From an uncultured Eggerthellaceae bacterium (GTDB taxonomy: Bacteria > Actinomycetota > Coriobacteriia > Coriobacteriales > Eggerthellaceae): a DNA stretch of 64,000 nucleotides. Shown here piece by piece: positions 24,695 through 32,777 of this stretch. Under the pieces are notes generated by a model. That model did not search any database, had not been told where the DNA came from, and saw only the letters and a list, made by a program, of their open reading frames with translations. The position numbers were made by a program, and so were the translations under genes. The stretch covers positions 124,001 to 188,000 of the forward strand of contig CAUDUM010000005.1 of NCBI GenBank assembly GCA_958452575.1, given 5' to 3'. Each line of letters begins with the position of its first letter. The stretch's first letter is position 1.

Positions 24695-25591
24695 GTGAAG
24701 GCGCAACCACATCCCAAAGGCGCGTTCGTCGCGTTCGCCATCATCGCCGCAGCGCTCTACGCCCTGTCGACCCCCGTGTCGAAGATCCTGCTCGCCGAGG
24801 TGCCGGGCACCATGATGGCGGCGCTGCTGTACCTTGGGGCGGGAGCGGGCATGGTGGTCGTCGGCGCCGTCCGCGCGGGCATCCTCCGCGCGGCGGGCAC
24901 CCCATCGCGCGAGGAGCGGCTCGCATTGTCGGATGCCCCCTACGTCGCCGCCATGATCGCGCTTGACATCGTCGCGCCCATCCTTCTGATGGCGGGGCTT
25001 TCCGCCGCCTCGGCGGAGAGCGTGTCGCTGCTGAACAACTTCGAGATCGTGGCGACCGCGTTGATCGCCCTGCTCATGTTCCATGAGCCGGTGTCTAAGC
25101 GGCTTTGGGCGGCGATAGCGCTCATCACTGCCGCGTGCGTGCTCCTTTCCCTGGACGGCCCGGCTGGGCTGGAGGTGACGCCGGGATCGCTGCTCGTGCT
25201 CGCGGCGAGCGTGTGCTGGGGCCTGGAGAACAACTGCACGAACCGTCTTTCCGCCAAGGATCCGCTGCAGGTGGTCGTGGTGAAGGGGTTCGGATCGGGG
25301 ACGGGCGCGTTGCTGGTCGCGTTCGCCGCGGGGGATGCCTTCCCGCCGGCTGCGCTTGCGTCATGCGCGCTGCTGCTGGGATTCGCAGCATACGGCTTGA
25401 GCATCTTCTTCTACGTCCATGCGCAGCGCGGGCTCGGCGCGGCGCGCACCAGCGCATACTACGCGCTTTCGCCTTTCATCGGCGTCGCGCTGGCCTGGGC
25501 GATCTTCCAAGAGCCGCCGAACGCCTTCTTCATCGCGGCTCTTGCGCTCATGATCGCCGGCGCCTATCTCGCCGCCCCGAAAGGGGATTGA
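24695..25591 (+). CDS. EamA-family (DMT) transporter
   Basis: The 298-residue protein has about ten hydrophobic helices in two EamA repeats: first AFAIIAAALYALSTPVSKILL, second starting LVLAASVCWGLENNCTNRLS. EamA proteins export amino acids or metabolites, or take up nucleotide sugars; the substrate is not predictable here. I chose GTG at 24695, which has AAAGGGAG about 10 bases upstream. An ATG at 24602 is possible but would put the start in front of the promoter-like sequences. It is divergent from the TetR gene. Confidence 0.85.
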   Translation: MKAQPHPKGAFVAFAIIAAALYALSTPVSKILLAEVPGTMMAALLYLGAGAGMVVVGAVRAGILRAAGTPSREERLALSDAPYVAAMIALDIVAPILLMAGLSAASAESVSLLNNFEIVATALIALLMFHEPVSKRLWAAIALITAACVLLSLDGPAGLEVTPGSLLVLAASVCWGLENNCTNRLSAKDPLQVVVVKGFGSGTGALLVAFAAGDAFPPAALASCALLLGFAAYGLSIFFYVHAQRGLGAARTSAYYALSPFIGVALAWAIFQEPPNAFFIAALALMIAGAYLAAPKGD

Positions 25592-25655
25592 GCGCCCTGT
25601 TTTCCTGCCGTTCGCCCGCCTCGAGAATGGCGTCGCGCTGTCGCCGTTTTGGAAG

Positions 25656-25730
25656 TAAAATAGGGGGTAATAAGGCGCATCGTCGCCGACATCGCGAACA
25701 CTATGCGGGGGCGCCCCGCGGAGCCCCCGC
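25656..25730 (+). promoter_or_regulatory. Leader of the DUF262 pair
   Basis: A TAAAAT (25656-25661) is a possible -10. Further on, a GC hairpin (25705-25712 with 25723-25730, 8 bp) lies 29 bases before the ATG with no T-run. Low certainty. Confidence 0.3.
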
Positions 25731-25758
25731 GGCACTGCGTGCCGAGGAGGGGAGTCCT

Positions 25759-26910
25759 ATGGAAGTCACCCAGACCACGATCCTCGATCTGCTCTCCGAT
25801 TCCGCAAACGGGCTTTCCATCCCCTCGTACCAGCGCGTGTACTCATGGACCACGCGCCAGTGCGAGGAGCTGTGGCTCGATGTGCTGCGCGCCGGCCGCG
25901 ACAGCCGCCCGCATTTCACGGGCGTGATGCTGTTCGAGGGCGAGGGCGCCGACTCCTTTGAAGGAGAGGATCCGCGCGACGGCTCCCCGCACGGCGGCAA
26001 CGGTTCCGGGCGCATCGATGTCATCGACGGCCAGCAGCGCCTGACGACGCTCACGCTGCTCCTTCTCGCGTTCGCGCGCCATCTGGGCAAGGCGGACGCG
26101 TCCCCGGACGACGGCGGCGACGCCTTCGCCGCCGGCAGCCTGCCGCATCCCGAAGACATCGTGAAGCTCTTCCTGCTCGTCTCCGGCGCGGAGGGTCCCG
26201 AGCCGCGCTTGCTGCTCTCGCGCGAGGACGACGCCACGCTGCGCGCCGAGCTGTTCGGGACCGAGCTTCCCCTCCATCCCTCCCAGCGCGTCATGGGCAA
26301 CCTGTCGTACTTCGAGGAGCGGATGGCGGATCCCTCATTCGACGCGTGCCGCTTCTGGGACGGGGTGGGGCGGCTGTTCGTCCTGGTCGTGCACGCCGAC
26401 AGCGCGCTCGACGCCCAGGAGGTGTTCGAGAGCGTCAACTCCAAGGGCCTGCCGCTCTCCCTGGCCGACATGGTGCGCAACTACCTGCTGTTGGAGGAGG
26501 ACATCGACGAGCAGGAGCGCCTCTACGACGAGTACTGGTTCGAGGCGGAAAGCCTGTTCTACCCCGATCCCGCCTCGCTCAAGCTCAACAGCGCCATCAA
26601 AGCGTGGCTGAGCATCCGGTTCCGCCAAGCGCGCATCGGCAGCCCCGAGCAGGTGTACCACTCGTTCAAACGCTACGTGGAGGACGAGTTCAAGGGCACG
26701 CGCGAGAGCGTCCTCAAGGAGCTGCGCTCGTTCTGCTTCATGTGGCGCGAGCAGTACCGCTACCACGCGGTCAACAAGTTCTACGCGCGCAACTGGGCCG
26801 AAGACGGCCAGCATACCCGCACCGGCGCGTACGTGCGCAAGGCGGCGAGCCACGAGGAGTACGCGACGCGCATCCAGCGCGGCGTCCGGGAAGTCGACGA
26901 GAGGTGGTAG
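25759..26910 (+). CDS. DUF262 protein A, no DUF1524 nuclease domain
   Basis: The 383-residue protein has the three marks of DUF262: IPSYQRVYSWT near residue 20, DGQQRLTT at 90-97, and FESVNSKGLPLSLADMVRN near 230. In GmrSD, SspE and related anti-phage proteins DUF262 (a ParB-fold nucleotide-sensing domain) is followed by a DUF1524 His-Me-finger nuclease; here the chain ends after a helical region (KLNSAIKAWLSIRF...) with no HxxP or other nuclease motif that I can see. GAGGAGGGG precedes the ATG. A paralogue starts 7 bases after its stop, so the pair form an operon. Function unknown; a defence or regulatory role is possible. Confidence 0.85.
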   Translation: MEVTQTTILDLLSDSANGLSIPSYQRVYSWTTRQCEELWLDVLRAGRDSRPHFTGVMLFEGEGADSFEGEDPRDGSPHGGNGSGRIDVIDGQQRLTTLTLLLLAFARHLGKADASPDDGGDAFAAGSLPHPEDIVKLFLLVSGAEGPEPRLLLSREDDATLRAELFGTELPLHPSQRVMGNLSYFEERMADPSFDACRFWDGVGRLFVLVVHADSALDAQEVFESVNSKGLPLSLADMVRNYLLLEEDIDEQERLYDEYWFEAESLFYPDPASLKLNSAIKAWLSIRFRQARIGSPEQVYHSFKRYVEDEFKGTRESVLKELRSFCFMWREQYRYHAVNKFYARNWAEDGQHTRTGAYVRKAASHEEYATRIQRGVREVDERW

Positions 26911-26916
26911 ACGGCG

Positions 26917-27966
26917 ATGAAGATCACGAAGACGACGCTTCTCGAGATGCTGGGCGACGCCGGTGCCCGCTACGTCATCCCGGTGTACCAACGCGCCTAT
27001 TCCTGGACCGAGAGCCAGTGCGATGCGTTCTGGGACGATGCGGTGCAAACCGCGCGCGACCGCCGGCCCCATTACACGGGCGTGTCGCTGTACCGCCTCG
27101 GGCGGAGCGAAGGCGCCGGGCGCACCCTCATCCTCGTCGACGGCCAGCAGCGTCTGGCGACGGCGACGCTGCTTCTTGCCGCCATGAGGGATTTCGTCTG
27201 CGAGAACGACCCCGAGCTCGCGGACGAGCTTAACGCGCGCTACCTCACGGTGGAGACGGAGGAGGGGCGCGTCCCCAAGATATCCCTGTCCCGTTTCGAC
27301 CGGCCGTCGATGGATGCCGTCGTCCTCGGTGGCGAAAAGCCCGACGGCGATAGAGCCTCCGCCTTGGTCCATCAGACCTACGACCGCTATATCGGCAAAC
27401 TGAGACGCAGCGGAGCGGATCCGCGGGAGGTGCTGCGCGGGCTGGAGCTGTTCACCATCGTCATGGCGCAGCTGGAGGGCGAGGACAAGCCGCAGCTCGT
27501 CTACGAGAGCCTCAACGCGAAGGGATCCCCGTTGCGCGTCTCCGACTTGGTGCGCAACCTTCTTTTGACCCGCGTGGGCAAGGAGGAGCAGCGGCGTCTG
27601 TTCGAGCTGTACTGGGAGCCGCTCGAGACCGCCTTCGACGAGCTGGAGGAACGCGTCATGGAGCAGCGCAAGACGCCGATCGGCGTTCCGCCGCAGCGCC
27701 GCCGCGCCAAAGTGGAGGGCGTGGTGTTCGACGCCGCCTTGCACGCATGGGCGACGCGGCACATCCCGCGCGCGAACATGCGCACGCGCACCGATATGTA
27801 CGGTGCGTTCAAAAAGCACCTGACCGGCAAGCTCGATATGCCGCTGGAGAGGGTTCTGGAAAGCATCAGCGCGACCTGCTTGGACTTTGCCGGACGGATC
27901 GATTCCACCTATGCGACCACCCATATCGAGTGGGTCATGGGCAAGCCCGAGGGGTTCGGCGGGTAG
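26917..27966 (+). CDS. DUF262 protein B, paralogue of the preceding gene
   Basis: The 349-residue protein repeats the plan of its neighbour: IPVYQRAYSWTESQ near residue 20, DGQQRLAT at 75-82 (Ala replaces the usual Thr), and YESLNAKGSPLRVSDLVRN. The C-terminal helical part (DAALHAWATRHI...) resembles the corresponding part of protein A. No DUF1524 domain follows. GAGGTGG lies 10 bases before the ATG, overlapping the end of the first gene. The two could form a heteromer. No restriction, Dnd or Ssp genes lie nearby. Confidence 0.85.
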   Translation: MKITKTTLLEMLGDAGARYVIPVYQRAYSWTESQCDAFWDDAVQTARDRRPHYTGVSLYRLGRSEGAGRTLILVDGQQRLATATLLLAAMRDFVCENDPELADELNARYLTVETEEGRVPKISLSRFDRPSMDAVVLGGEKPDGDRASALVHQTYDRYIGKLRRSGADPREVLRGLELFTIVMAQLEGEDKPQLVYESLNAKGSPLRVSDLVRNLLLTRVGKEEQRRLFELYWEPLETAFDELEERVMEQRKTPIGVPPQRRRAKVEGVVFDAALHAWATRHIPRANMRTRTDMYGAFKKHLTGKLDMPLERVLESISATCLDFAGRIDSTYATTHIEWVMGKPEGFGG

Positions 27967-28059
27967 GAACACGCCGATCGCTGGGCGGGGCATTCCGCTG
28001 CGTTCTATCCGTCAGGCGATGGTGCAACCCATCCGCCACCGTGCCGTGCCTGCGGGCCG

Positions 28060-28485
28060 CTAACCCACCGGCAGGATGCGCTCGATGCGCAGGATCATGA
28101 CGGCGGGGTTCATGCGCGGGAAGCCCTCCGCCACGCGGCGGTGCTCCTCGGCCGTCTCGCCTTCGGGACGCACCAGGGCAAGGTCGAGCCTCGCTCCGGC
28201 GTGGCGCGCCGCCTTGTCCTCGGCGGTCGGGTTCGCCACGTCGTAGACCAGGCGCGCGACCCCTGTGCGTTCGATGTTGGCGCGCGTGTGGTTGTCGGCG
28301 AGCATCAAGATGACGTGCTCGTCGTCGGGCATCGCCGGCGCGAAGATGGCGGCGTCGGGCGTGCCGTCGGGATTGACGGTGGCGACGACGCACACGCCCT
28401 CGAAGCGCCCCATCGATGCGCGCAGCGCGGCGGTGTCCATGTCGGTGAACTTGCGGGTGGCGGTGTCCTTTTCGCTTCGGCCCAT
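28060..28485 (-). CDS. FMN-binding split-barrel protein (pyridoxamine 5'-phosphate oxidase-like)
   Basis: The 141-residue protein fits the small PNPOx-like flavin-binding family: GVCVVATVNPDGTPDAAIFA (beta-barrel start) and ILMLADNHTRANIERTG, followed by an insertion and a C-terminal ILRIERILPVG strand. Members bind FMN or F420 and reduce or bind small molecules; activity here is unknown. AAGGAGA lies upstream of the ATG. It stands alone, and the preceding 240 bases hold the promoter of the divergent membrane-protein gene. Confidence 0.8.
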   Translation of the reverse strand: MGRSEKDTATRKFTDMDTAALRASMGRFEGVCVVATVNPDGTPDAAIFAPAMPDDEHVILMLADNHTRANIERTGVARLVYDVANPTAEDKAARHAGARLDLALVRPEGETAEEHRRVAEGFPRMNPAVMILRIERILPVG

Positions 28486-28664
28486 AGCGTCTCCTTCCCG
28501 ATCCGGGTGCTTTCGCCCAGCATACTCCCTTTTCGCCCGCGCCGCGCGGTGCGTCTCCTCCGGGGGAGGCGTCGTTTCCCTCCCGTTTACCGGGTCGTTT
28601 GACGCCGAAGATCAACTTTTCCTTTAAGGTTGCCGATGGAGCGTCGGGATTTCCTGCACGTGAA

Positions 28665-28670
28665 TATAAT
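28665..28670 (+). promoter_or_regulatory. Probable -10 element of the small membrane-protein gene
   Basis: TATAAT lies 56 bases before the ATG at 28726; no clear -35. Confidence 0.45.
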
Positions 28671-28725
28671 TGTTCGGCTTTTGCTTCGAATAAAGTATCG
28701 ATACGTTGCGTATGAAAGGAAATCC

Positions 28726-29166
28726 ATGACCGGTTCTCAGAAAGTCATCAAGGTCGTTTCGATCCTCGTCATCATCGTCGCCATCCTCTCCATCCTGCTC
28801 GGCCTGGCTTCCTGCGTGGGCGGCTTCGCCGGCGTTGCCGCGAGCAGCGGTGTTTCCGAGAGCGAGCAGGAGACGCTCGCGCTGGGCGCCGGAGTGCTGT
28901 TCTTCCTGGGCGGCGGCGCGATCATCAGCGGCGTCATCGACCTCATCGTCGGCATGCTGGGCGTGCGCGGTGCCAACAACCCCGAAAAGATCATGCCGTT
29001 TTTCGTGATCTCCATCATCGCCGTGGTGTTCGCGGTCTTCAACCTGATCGGCTGCTTCACCACCGGTCAGATGGACGCCACCACTATCGCGAGCGCCGTC
29101 GTGCAGCTCGTCCTCATGGTGGTCTGCGTCGTCCTGGCCAACAACGTCCGCAAGCTGCGCGCGTAA
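28726..29166 (+). CDS. Small four-helix membrane protein, paralogue 1
   Basis: The 146-residue protein has four hydrophobic helices: VVSILVIIVAILSILLGLA, a helix pair around GVLFFLGGGAIISGVIDLIV, and a C-terminal VVQLVLMVVCVVLANNV. Between helices 2 and 3 is the family segment GVRGANNPEKIMPFF. The next gene (29286) and the N-terminal part of the protein at 44382-45983 share this plan, so it is a local family. The ATG follows GAAAGGA. Function unknown. Confidence 0.85.
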   Translation: MTGSQKVIKVVSILVIIVAILSILLGLASCVGGFAGVAASSGVSESEQETLALGAGVLFFLGGGAIISGVIDLIVGMLGVRGANNPEKIMPFFVISIIAVVFAVFNLIGCFTTGQMDATTIASAVVQLVLMVVCVVLANNVRKLRA

Positions 29167-29194
29167 ACGCCGCACGTCGGTTCCGTTTTGCGAG

Positions 29195-29224
29195 AGAGGG
29201 GGGGCGTGGGCGCCCCCTCTTTTC
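29195..29224 (+). terminator. Rho-independent terminator between the paralogues
   Basis: A G-run/C-run hairpin (AGAGGGGG...CCCCCTCT) is followed by TTTT. The second paralogue is 62 bases downstream with its own ribosome site. Confidence 0.75.
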
Positions 29225-29285
29225 ATGTAGCTGGCATGCCTCGGTTCCGGAAGGAAAGCGGGCATCTCGATGAAAGGAGGGGTTC

Positions 29286-29768
29286 ATGACCGGATCCCAG
29301 AAAGCGCTCAAAGTCATTTCCGTCATCGTCATCATCCTGGCGGTGCTCTGCGTCCTTGCGGGCGTGGCGCTGCTGATCCCCAACATCGCCTACGTCGAAG
29401 CCGACTTCCCGAACGTGGAGGGCGCGGACTGCGCGACGGTCGCCGCCGGCGCCGCCATGATGCTGGTGATTTCGGCCGTCCTCATCGTGAGCGGCGTCAT
29501 CGACCTCATCGTTGGCATCCTGGGCTTGCGCGGCGCGAAGGATCCCAAGCGCATCGGCGGCTTTTTCGCCCTCGCCGTCATCGGGCTCATCATCGCCGCC
29601 ATCAACCTGACGATCACCCTCTTCTCCGCCCAGCAGCTCGACTTCGCCACGCTTTCGGCGCCCATCGCCCAGCTCGTCGTGATGCTCGTCTGCGTGATCC
29701 TGGCCAACAACGTCCGCAACCTGCGCAACCGCATCTACGACCAGGGCTTCCGCCAGCAGCAGCGATAA
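29286..29768 (+). CDS. Small four-helix membrane protein, paralogue 2
   Basis: A 160-residue tandem duplicate of the previous gene: same MTGSQK start, GVIDLIVGILGLRGAKDPKRI in the centre and VILANNVRNL near the end. It has an additional charged C-terminal tail (RIYDQGFRQQQR). The perfect AAAGGAGGGG before the ATG marks the start. Function unknown; the conserved polar loop between helices 2 and 3 faces the cytoplasm if the positive-inside rule applies. Confidence 0.85.
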   Translation: MTGSQKALKVISVIVIILAVLCVLAGVALLIPNIAYVEADFPNVEGADCATVAAGAAMMLVISAVLIVSGVIDLIVGILGLRGAKDPKRIGGFFALAVIGLIIAAINLTITLFSAQQLDFATLSAPIAQLVVMLVCVILANNVRNLRNRIYDQGFRQQQR

Positions 29769-29883
29769 CGCGCATCGCGGCATCGGGGGAGGGCGGTTTT
29801 GCCATTCCGATGTCCGAAAACGGCTGGTTATCCGAGACCTTCCTGCTAGACTTGGGATGCAAGTCGGCAGGGAGGTCTTTTTC

Positions 29884-31482
29884 ATGGCGGTGAAGGACAG
29901 CACGGCAACGGGTCTGCTCGAGGGCGACCTGAACGACACCGAAGAGCATCGGCGCGCGGTGTACGCGCTGTTCAAGGCCGGCGATGCACGCTTCGATGGG
30001 CGCGTGTTCGTGGGCGTGTCGTCGACGGGCGTGTACTGTCGGCCCGTGTGCCGCGTGAAGATGCCCAAATTCGAGAACTGCACGTTCTACCATTCAGCGG
30101 CGGAGGCCGAGGCGGCGGGGTTCAGGCCCTGCCTGCTGTGCCGTCCCGAGCTGGCGCCCGGCCTGTCGAGCGTCGATGCCCGTGCGAGCCTGGCGCGCCG
30201 CGCGGCGGAGCTTCTGCGCGAGCGCTGCTCGAGCGGCGAATCCGTCGAGCAGCTTGCCGGCAAGCTCGGCTACACCGACCGCCATCTGCGGCGGGTGTTC
30301 GAGGACGAGTTCGGTGTGACGCCGGTCCAGTACCTCCAGACCTGCCGCCTGCTGATGGCGAAGTCCCTGCTCACCGACACGCGCATCCCTGTGGCGCAGG
30401 TTGCCGTCGCGGCGGGATTCGGCAGCGTCCGTCGATTCAACCATCTGTTCAAAGAGCGCTATCGCCTCACGCCCACCCAGCTGCGCAAGCGCAAGCCCGC
30501 AGACGGCGGCCAGGGCATCACGCTTCATCTGGCGTATCGTCCGCCGTACGGGTTCGCCAAGCTGCTCGCGTTCTTCCGCGCGCGTCAGCTCGACGGGGTG
30601 GAGGTCGTCGACGGCGATTCGTACACGCGCGCGGTGAGGATGGAGGGAGCAGCGGCGGATGGCGGCGACATCGTCGGCTGGATCCGCGTGACCGACGAGC
30701 CGGCGAAGGGCAGGCTCGCGGTCCGCATGAGCGAGACGCTTCTGCCCGTCGCATCGCAGGTCGCCGCGCGCGTCCGGCGGCAGTTCGACACGGACTGCGA
30801 CCCCGACGCCGTGCACGAGGGAATCCGCTCGCTGGACGGGCTGGTCCCCGGCGCGGCGGTACCCGGGACGCGGGTGCCGGGGGCGTTCGATCCGTTCGAG
30901 ATCGCCGTGCGCGCAGTGCTGGGGCAGCAGATTTCAGTCCAAGCTGCCAACAAGCTGGCGGCGCGCATCGCCGCTGCGTATGGAACGCCGGTCGATTTCG
31001 AGGGCGGCGGTTGCGGCGAGGTTGACGGCTCCGAACCGTGCGGCGCTTCGGGCGGGCGCGGGGAGTCGGGCGGTGCCGGGGGAGCGCCTTTTGGCTTGCG
31101 CTTCCTGTTCCCGACCGCGCGCGATTTCCTGTCGCTCGATCCCATCGAGGACGCGCTGGGGGAACTGGGCGTGATCAAGACGCGTTCGCGTACCATCCGG
31201 GAGCTGGCGCGCCTTATCGTCGAGGGCGAGCTCGACTTGGGGCCGGGTGCCGATATCGCGCAGCAAATTGAAACGCTGCTTGCGATCAAAGGCATCGGGC
31301 CGTGGTCGGCAAACTACATCGTCATGCGCACGCTCGGCTACACCGATGCGTTTCTCGAGAAGGACGCGGGCGTCAAGCATGCGCTGCCCGACTTGACGCC
31401 CGCTGAACGTTTGGCGGCGGCGGAGCGATGGCGGCCGTGGCGCGCGTACGCTAACCTGTGTCTGTGGAACTCGTTGGGATGA
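29884..31482 (+). CDS. Ada-AlkA fusion: methyl-phosphotriester sensor/activator with 3-methyladenine glycosylase
   Basis: The 532-residue protein has three parts. Residues 1-90 are an Ada zinc domain with Cys52, Cys56, Cys83 and Cys86. Residues ~95-200 are an AraC-type DNA-binding domain (two HTHs, VAVAAGFGSVRRFNHLFKE). From ~205 an AlkA N-terminal domain leads into the HhH-GPD glycosylase: VLGQQISVQAANKLA, KGIGPWSANYI and an Asp in FLEKDAGV as catalytic residue. This matches the Ada-AlkA layout known in Mycobacterium and other actinobacteria. It should sense methylated DNA backbone, activate the operon and excise alkylpurines. The ATG at 29884 has GGGAGG upstream. Two methyltransferase genes follow. 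Confidence 0.93.
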   Translation: MAVKDSTATGLLEGDLNDTEEHRRAVYALFKAGDARFDGRVFVGVSSTGVYCRPVCRVKMPKFENCTFYHSAAEAEAAGFRPCLLCRPELAPGLSSVDARASLARRAAELLRERCSSGESVEQLAGKLGYTDRHLRRVFEDEFGVTPVQYLQTCRLLMAKSLLTDTRIPVAQVAVAAGFGSVRRFNHLFKERYRLTPTQLRKRKPADGGQGITLHLAYRPPYGFAKLLAFFRARQLDGVEVVDGDSYTRAVRMEGAAADGGDIVGWIRVTDEPAKGRLAVRMSETLLPVASQVAARVRRQFDTDCDPDAVHEGIRSLDGLVPGAAVPGTRVPGAFDPFEIAVRAVLGQQISVQAANKLAARIAAAYGTPVDFEGGGCGEVDGSEPCGASGGRGESGGAGGAPFGLRFLFPTARDFLSLDPIEDALGELGVIKTRSRTIRELARLIVEGELDLGPGADIAQQIETLLAIKGIGPWSANYIVMRTLGYTDAFLEKDAGVKHALPDLTPAERLAAAERWRPWRAYANLCLWNSLG

Positions 31483-31569
31483 GGACGCGTGCGGTCGATT
31501 CGAGCCGTTCCGCATTGGTCCTCCTCCGGATCCGATGCGCGGCGCGCCCTGCGAACGAAAGGAAGCTTC

Positions 31570-32115
31570 ATGATCCGCTACACCGAATACGACACCGGTA
31601 TCATCGGGACGCTCACCCTCACCGCGACTGCTGACGGCGCGGCGCTCACCGGCTGCTGGTTCGAGAGCGACCGTTTCTACAACGGCCCGCGCACCGCCGA
31701 GATGGAGCGCGACGACGATGCGCCGGCGCTCGCGCAGGCGCGGGAATGGCTCGACCGTTACTTCGCCGGCGAGCGTCCCGATCCGCTCGAGCTGCCGCTC
31801 GCTCCGCAGGGCAGCGATTTCCGCCAACGTGTTTGGAAGATCCTGCTCGAGATCCCCTACGGCGAGACCATGACGTACGGCGACATCGCGCACCGTCTGG
31901 CGGCTCAGTCGGGCGGCAAGATGTCGGCTCAGGCCGTCGGCGGGGCTGTGGGGCACAACCCCATCGGCGTGATCATCCCATGCCATCGCGTGATGGGCGC
32001 CAAGGGCAACCTGACGGGCTTCGGTGGCGGCATCGCGACCAAGATCAAGCTGCTCGAGCACGAGAAGACCGACATGGAAGGCTTCCACGTCCCCAAGAAG
32101 GGCACAGCGCTGTGA
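31570..32115 (+). CDS. ogt: Methylated-DNA--protein-cysteine methyltransferase, copy 1
   Basis: The 181-residue protein has the suicidal-acceptor motif IIPCHRV with Cys138. It repairs O6-alkylguanine by taking the alkyl group onto Cys. Oddly, the segment normally reading ARAVG, whose Arg flips the damaged base out of the helix, reads AQAVG here (Gln121). The second copy keeps Arg. The ATG follows AAAGGAAG. The gene is 87 bases after the Ada-AlkA gene and overlaps copy 2 by four bases. Confidence 0.93.
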   Translation: MIRYTEYDTGIIGTLTLTATADGAALTGCWFESDRFYNGPRTAEMERDDDAPALAQAREWLDRYFAGERPDPLELPLAPQGSDFRQRVWKILLEIPYGETMTYGDIAHRLAAQSGGKMSAQAVGGAVGHNPIGVIIPCHRVMGAKGNLTGFGGGIATKIKLLEHEKTDMEGFHVPKKGTAL

Positions 32116-32651
32116 TCTTTGCAACGGAGTACCGCCACGATGAGCTGGGCGAGCTGACGATCGCGAGCGATGGCGAGGCGGTCGTCGGGCTGTGGATGGA
32201 GGGGCAGAAGTATTTCGGCTCGAGGCTGCCGCAGCCCTTCGAGCGATGCGATGACCTGCCGGCGCTTGTGCAGGCGCGGGCGTGGCTCGACCGCTACTTC
32301 GCCGGCGGGCGCCCCGATCCGCTCGAGTTGCCCCTCGCGCCGCGCGGCACCGCGTTCCAGCGGCGGGTGTGGTCAATCCTTGCGCGGATACCGTTCGGTC
32401 AGCTGCGCACCTACGCCGAGATCGCCGACCAGATCGCGCACGAGGACGGCAGGCGTTGCGGAGCGCGCGCGGTCGGCACCGCCAACGGACGCAACCCCAT
32501 CAGCATCATCCTGCCGTGCCACCGTGTCGTCGGCTCGAGCGGCAGCCTTACCGGCTACGCGGGCGGCATCGAGCGCAAGCTTTGGCTGCTCCGCCACGAG
32601 GGCATCGACGTCGACCGATTGACCATTCCCAAGCGCGGCACGGCGTTGTAG
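32112..32651 (+). CDS. ogt: Methylated-DNA--protein-cysteine methyltransferase, copy 2
   Basis: The 179-residue product is a paralogue of copy 1 with Cys136 in ILPCHRV and the usual ARAVG Arg finger. The start is GTG at 32112, in a GTGA overlap with the stop of copy 1, so translation is coupled. The common C-terminal signature (IPKRGTAL versus VPKKGTAL) confirms recent tandem duplication. Together with Ada-AlkA this makes a compact adaptive-response operon. Confidence 0.93.
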   Translation: MIFATEYRHDELGELTIASDGEAVVGLWMEGQKYFGSRLPQPFERCDDLPALVQARAWLDRYFAGGRPDPLELPLAPRGTAFQRRVWSILARIPFGQLRTYAEIADQIAHEDGRRCGARAVGTANGRNPISIILPCHRVVGSSGSLTGYAGGIERKLWLLRHEGIDVDRLTIPKRGTAL

Positions 32652-32777
32652 CGGCGAGTCGCCAACGGTGGCGCGCAGCATGTGGCGAACCGGCGGCATT
32701 CGGCTGCACGGAGGCGTGCGGCAGGGCGGCGCGCGAGGCGAAGGTTTTTTGGGTGCGTGGGAGACGGACCCCTCGAA

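Noticed and set aside
25759..27966. The two DUF262 genes as one gene split by a frameshift
   Set aside because: Each has its own N-terminal motif set and ribosome site, so they are paralogues rather than halves of one protein.
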